A DNA stretch of 64,000 bases from the NCBI GenBank assembly GCA_009881125.1, contig WXFH01000019.1:200727-264726 (forward strand), written 5' to 3'. The translations under genes and the position numbers were made by a program. The notes beneath the pieces are model-generated. The model ran no database searches. It was not told the DNA's origin and was given only the letters and a program-made list of their open reading frames with translations. The number at the start of each line of letters is the position of its first letter. Position 1 is the stretch's first letter. Source of the stretch: Acidaminobacter sp. (GTDB lineage: Bacteria > Bacillota_A > Clostridia > Peptostreptococcales > Acidaminobacteraceae). Shown in pieces: positions 61,459 through 64,000 of this stretch.

Positions 61459-62550
61459 ATGACGGAGTGCGATATTCTTGTGTTGTCGGCATCCTTTGGT
61501 TGGGGCCACAACAGTGTTGCGGCTGCGATTTGTGAACACTTGAAGTTAGAGGATGACAGTCTGCAGGTGTGGACCAAAGATATTATGGATATTTTCGCGC
61601 CGAGGATCAAACCCTTCGGTACTGCTTTTTATAATAGGTTGACACGGAACAGCCCGAGTCTTTACAATGTCTTATACAATATCAAGCGGGATCACCCCAA
61701 TAACTTTCTGGATGAAATTATTTATGACAGATATTTAGATCGCTTTGGCGACTATTTGCTCGAGGTTAAGCCTAAACTTATAATTTCAACTTTTCCCCTT
61801 GGCTCAGGGTTCGTATCTCGTGCAAAGGATAAATTTGATATTCAGATCCCGTTGATTACCGCCATTACTGACGTCGTGGACAGCTGGGAATGGATTCACA
61901 ACAATACAGACCTCTATTTTGTTCCGTGTAAGATAGTTGAAAACAGGTTAGTTGAAAAGGGAATTGACAGAGAAAAAATTCGAGTCACCGGAATTCCGGT
62001 CAGGCAGGATTTTCTCGTGAAGGAAAGCCACACTTCAGAGATGCGTGATCAACGGCAGATTCTGATTATGGGTGGCGCAATGAAGAAAATTACTTTGACC
62101 AAATCCATGCTGATGCACTTTGAAAAAATGGAAAACACAAAAATTGTTGTTGTGACTGGGAATGATACTGAATTATATAAGAAATTGAACAGATATGGTC
62201 CATTCAAAAATATCGAAGTAGTAGGATTTTCGAACGAGATCGCGAGCATTATGGAGGCATCTGATTTGGTAGTGACAAAACCAGGCGGAGCAACATTGTT
62301 TGAAGCAATCAACAAGGGTGTTCCAGTTGTGCTGAAGCGTTCAAAAGTGGGTCAAGAAGAGGAAAATCTTAAATTTGTTGAGGAACATGGCTTGGGTGTA
62401 TTGATTGAAGATGAGGACGACCTCGAAACCGTCATTGCCGGAATGATTTTTGATGACGAACGACTCGAGCAGGTTGAAAAGAATTTGGAAGAGCTTCGCG
62501 CAGAGTTTGATTCGGAGATGATTGGGAAATATATCCTTGAATTGCTATGA
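61459..62550 (+). CDS. UgtP/MGDG-synthase-type glycosyltransferase, copy 2
   Basis: The 363-residue paralogue of the preceding enzyme begins CDILVLSASFGWGHNSVAAAICEHL, and has ILIMGGAMKKITLTKSM and LVVTKPGGATLFEAINKGVPVVLK. It shares the domain plan with copy 1, but the two sequences are clearly diverged. Perhaps they act on different acceptors, or one adds a second sugar. AGAGGTGAG lies 7 bases before ATG 61459. An in-frame ATG at 61432 overlaps copy 1 and is less likely. Confidence 0.82.
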   Translation: MTECDILVLSASFGWGHNSVAAAICEHLKLEDDSLQVWTKDIMDIFAPRIKPFGTAFYNRLTRNSPSLYNVLYNIKRDHPNNFLDEIIYDRYLDRFGDYLLEVKPKLIISTFPLGSGFVSRAKDKFDIQIPLITAITDVVDSWEWIHNNTDLYFVPCKIVENRLVEKGIDREKIRVTGIPVRQDFLVKESHTSEMRDQRQILIMGGAMKKITLTKSMLMHFEKMENTKIVVVTGNDTELYKKLNRYGPFKNIEVVGFSNEIASIMEASDLVVTKPGGATLFEAINKGVPVVLKRSKVGQEEENLKFVEEHGLGVLIEDEDDLETVIAGMIFDDERLEQVEKNLEELRAEFDSEMIGKYILELL

Positions 62551-62599
62551 CATTGTCCCCAATATTGCTTTATAAGAGCAGTTGAATGGAGGAAAAAAA

Positions 62600-63139
62600 G
62601 TGCAGATTGGCGAAAAGATCAAGACGCTAAGATTAAAGAATGAATTGACTCAAGAGGAATTGGCAAATAGGTGTGAATTGTCAAAAGGGTTTATCTCACA
62701 ATTGGAGAGAGATATGACCTCGCCTTCCATTGCGAGTCTTGTGGATATATTGGAATGCCTGGGTACAGATCTAAATGAGTTTTTTAGCGAAAGCATAGAA
62801 GAAAAAATTGTCTTCACTCAGGCAGACTTTTTTGAGACAGAGGACAAGGACTTGGGGTACTTATTGAGCTGGATCGTTCCTAACGCTCAAAAGAACATGA
62901 TGGAACCCATTTTGCTTGAAATTGAACCCGGGGGCTCTTTTGTTGAGGATGCGCCCCACCAGGGCGAGGAGTTTGGTTTTGTTATTCAGGGCGCTGTGAC
63001 CGTAGTGGTGGGCGGCAAAAAATACAGGGCAAAAAAAGGTGAGACTTTCTATTATAAAACTCAATTTGAACATACTATCAAGAATCCCGGCAAGCTGCCG
63101 GCAAAAATTTTGATGGTGGCAGCGCCTCCAAACTTTTAA
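62600..63139 (+). CDS. XRE-family regulator with C-terminal cupin domain
   Basis: The 179-residue protein has an N-terminal helix-turn-helix (IKTLRLKNELTQEELANRCELSKGFISQLERDMTSPSIASLVDIL) and a C-terminal cupin barrel (GEEFGFVIQGAVTVVVGGKKYRAKKGETFYYKTQFEHTIKNPG). This is the family that often precedes polyamine uptake operons in clostridia. Here its neighbours are glycosyltransferases and no potABCD follows within the window. The GTG start follows TGGAGGAAAAAAA. It is 49 bases after the glycosyltransferase stop. Confidence 0.85.
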   Translation: MQIGEKIKTLRLKNELTQEELANRCELSKGFISQLERDMTSPSIASLVDILECLGTDLNEFFSESIEEKIVFTQADFFETEDKDLGYLLSWIVPNAQKNMMEPILLEIEPGGSFVEDAPHQGEEFGFVIQGAVTVVVGGKKYRAKKGETFYYKTQFEHTIKNPGKLPAKILMVAAPPNF

Positions 63140-63158
63140 CAAAGACAAAAGCATTTTA

Positions 63159-63190
63159 TAAAGAGGTAGATCTTCACCTCTTTTTTTCAT
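63159..63190 (+). terminator. Intrinsic terminator after the XRE-cupin gene
   Basis: AAGAGGT and ACCTCTT pair across an 8-nt loop and are followed by a long T-run (about 63181-63187). Confidence 0.75.
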
Positions 63191-63222
63191 TTTGTAACCC
63201 GATGTGAAGAACTGTCGTGTAT

Positions 63223-63230
63223 GATACAAT
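63223..63230 (+). promoter_or_regulatory. Extended -10 promoter of the last lipoprotein gene
   Basis: TGATACAAT is an extended -10 about 65 bases before ATG 63295. No clear -35 is present. Confidence 0.45.
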
Positions 63231-63294
63231 AGGGTCATAAGAATGGCCTGCGGCAAAGCTGAAGCAACAGTACAACAAAAGGAGTTCAAGGTCC

Positions 63295-64000
63295 ATGAAG
63301 CGTGGAATTTTATTTTTTCTGATAAGCATGGCGGCTTTATTGGCTCAAGGCTGCATGTTTGATGTGCAGAATGCGGATATTATGCGTCCGCCCAAATTAA
63401 CAACCGAATTTGAAGAAGTCAAGACTTTGCTTGATGAGTTTTACGGAAGCGGTTTGAAGTTGATGAATCCGTCATCAGGCGTGCTGAGAGCGGCTATTCA
63501 ATTCATCGATTTAAACAATGATCAGCAAGAGGAAGCCGTTGCATTTTTTAAAGATCAGAATGAGCAGAACGCGCTGAAAGTTGCCATACTTCAGAAAAAC
63601 AGCAGTGGAGACGGATGGAGAATCTTGCCGACCATTGTGGGGATAGGTTATGATGTGGATCAGGTTGGATTTCCGGATCTGGACGGAGACGGCACAAAAG
63701 AAATTGTCGTGGGTTGGCTTGGAGGTTCCATGCTGAGCAAAGGACTGTCTGTCTATAAGTCAAATCTGCCAACAACAGAGGCTGATCAAGGGTTACAGCA
63801 ATTTGAAGAGATTTTCAGGGAAGTTTACACCAATTTTCACATAGCAGATTTAGACATGGATGGGACAGATGAGCTCGTGACTTTTTTGCTGTCAAGACCG
63901 GACAATATGGCTGAAGCCAGTCTGTATATCCTTGATCAGGATGGTATGAAGAAACAGGACGAGGTCAGCCTGGCTAATGATGCCAATAGATATGAACGCA
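63295..64000 (+). CDS. Lipoprotein with DxDxDG/FG-GAP-like repeats (3' truncated by window edge)
   Basis: A reading frame opens at ATG 63295 behind AAAAGGAGTTC and runs off the right edge, giving 235 visible residues. The N-terminus is a lipoprotein-like signal ending LLAQGC. Three segments have the Asp-rich calcium-loop style of FG-GAP/VCBS repeats: FIDLNNDQQEEAVAFF, FPDLDGDGTKEIVVGW and IADLDMDGTDELVTFL, each followed by a sheet. Such repeats build beta-propellers that bind ligands or surfaces. I cannot give a function. It is complete at its 5' end, and the 3' end is outside the window. Confidence 0.7.
   Translation, partial: MKRGILFFLISMAALLAQGCMFDVQNADIMRPPKLTTEFEEVKTLLDEFYGSGLKLMNPSSGVLRAAIQFIDLNNDQQEEAVAFFKDQNEQNALKVAILQKNSSGDGWRILPTIVGIGYDVDQVGFPDLDGDGTKEIVVGWLGGSMLSKGLSVYKSNLPTTEADQGLQQFEEIFREVYTNFHIADLDMDGTDELVTFLLSRPDNMAEASLYILDQDGMKKQDEVSLANDANRYER

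Overview
The window reads as a continuous piece of chromosome from a low-to-moderate G+C Firmicute of the class Clostridia. Evidence for this is the strong GGAGG-type ribosome binding sites, the frequent TTG and GTG starts, the CIRCE element, the tig-clpP-clpX-lon-engB order, the CBS-type manganese pyrophosphatase and the sigma-54 activator beside an amino-acid uptake operon. An amino-acid-fermenting clostridium (Acidaminobacter or Fusibacter-like) would fit, but that placement is inference. I see no rRNA, tRNA, CRISPR array, prophage or insertion sequence. Nearly all DNA is coding and most genes are housekeeping.

Layout. 1-6.5 kb: the 3' end of a Na/phosphate symporter, a PD-(D/E)XK-like protein, a phosphodiesterase-like enzyme, an MFS exporter, a TIM-barrel protein and a solitary dihydrolipoamide dehydrogenase. 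6.6-13.2 kb: a PAS/AAA+/Fis sigma-54 activator followed by livKHMGF, with a good -24/-12 promoter and helically phased palindromes between them. 13.2-21.2 kb: a nine-gene histidine operon (hisZGDCBHAFI) preceded by a structured 5' leader, an 18-codon leader peptide with four consecutive His codons, and mutually exclusive antiterminator and terminator stems. 21.3-29.8 kb: a lipoprotein that looks like a dead metallo-beta-lactamase fold, a CBS/DRTGG pyrophosphatase, AmrS, a GNAT protein, a ModE-like HTH protein tail-to-tail with a TraX-family membrane protein, recX and a UvrD-type helicase.

30.1-36.5 kb: the protein quality-control block tig, clpP, clpX, then lon (with CIRCE over its -35) and engB. 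36.6-42.9 kb: an unrecognised two-ectodomain membrane protein, a NUDIX hydrolase, a cyclophilin, fba on the minus strand, and two RNA-modification enzymes (RsmF-like and RsuA-like). 43.0-47.7 kb: a glycerol catabolism operon in which the usual FAD-oxidoreductase and DUF1667 proteins are fused. 47.8-49.3 kb: a minus-strand amidase and a small MltG-like anchor protein. 49.5-58.1 kb: a GNAT protein, a RluD-type pseudouridine synthase, a HEPN-domain protein resembling the RNase half of Csm6/TIGR02710 proteins without a CARF sensor, a TGS-nucleoside kinase, a membrane PP2C phosphatase, an ArsR-like regulator, nfo and queG. 58.3-64.0 kb: kbl, a DUF2177 membrane protein, two tandem UgtP-type glycosyltransferases, an XRE-cupin regulator and the start of a repeat-bearing lipoprotein.

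The points I would look at first are the clostridial his attenuator (ribosome-mediated, not T-box), the CARF-less HEPN protein translationally coupled to a nucleoside kinase, the sigma-54 control region of the liv operon, and the convergent modE-like/traX pair, whose only visible minus-strand terminator lies beyond the opposing gene.
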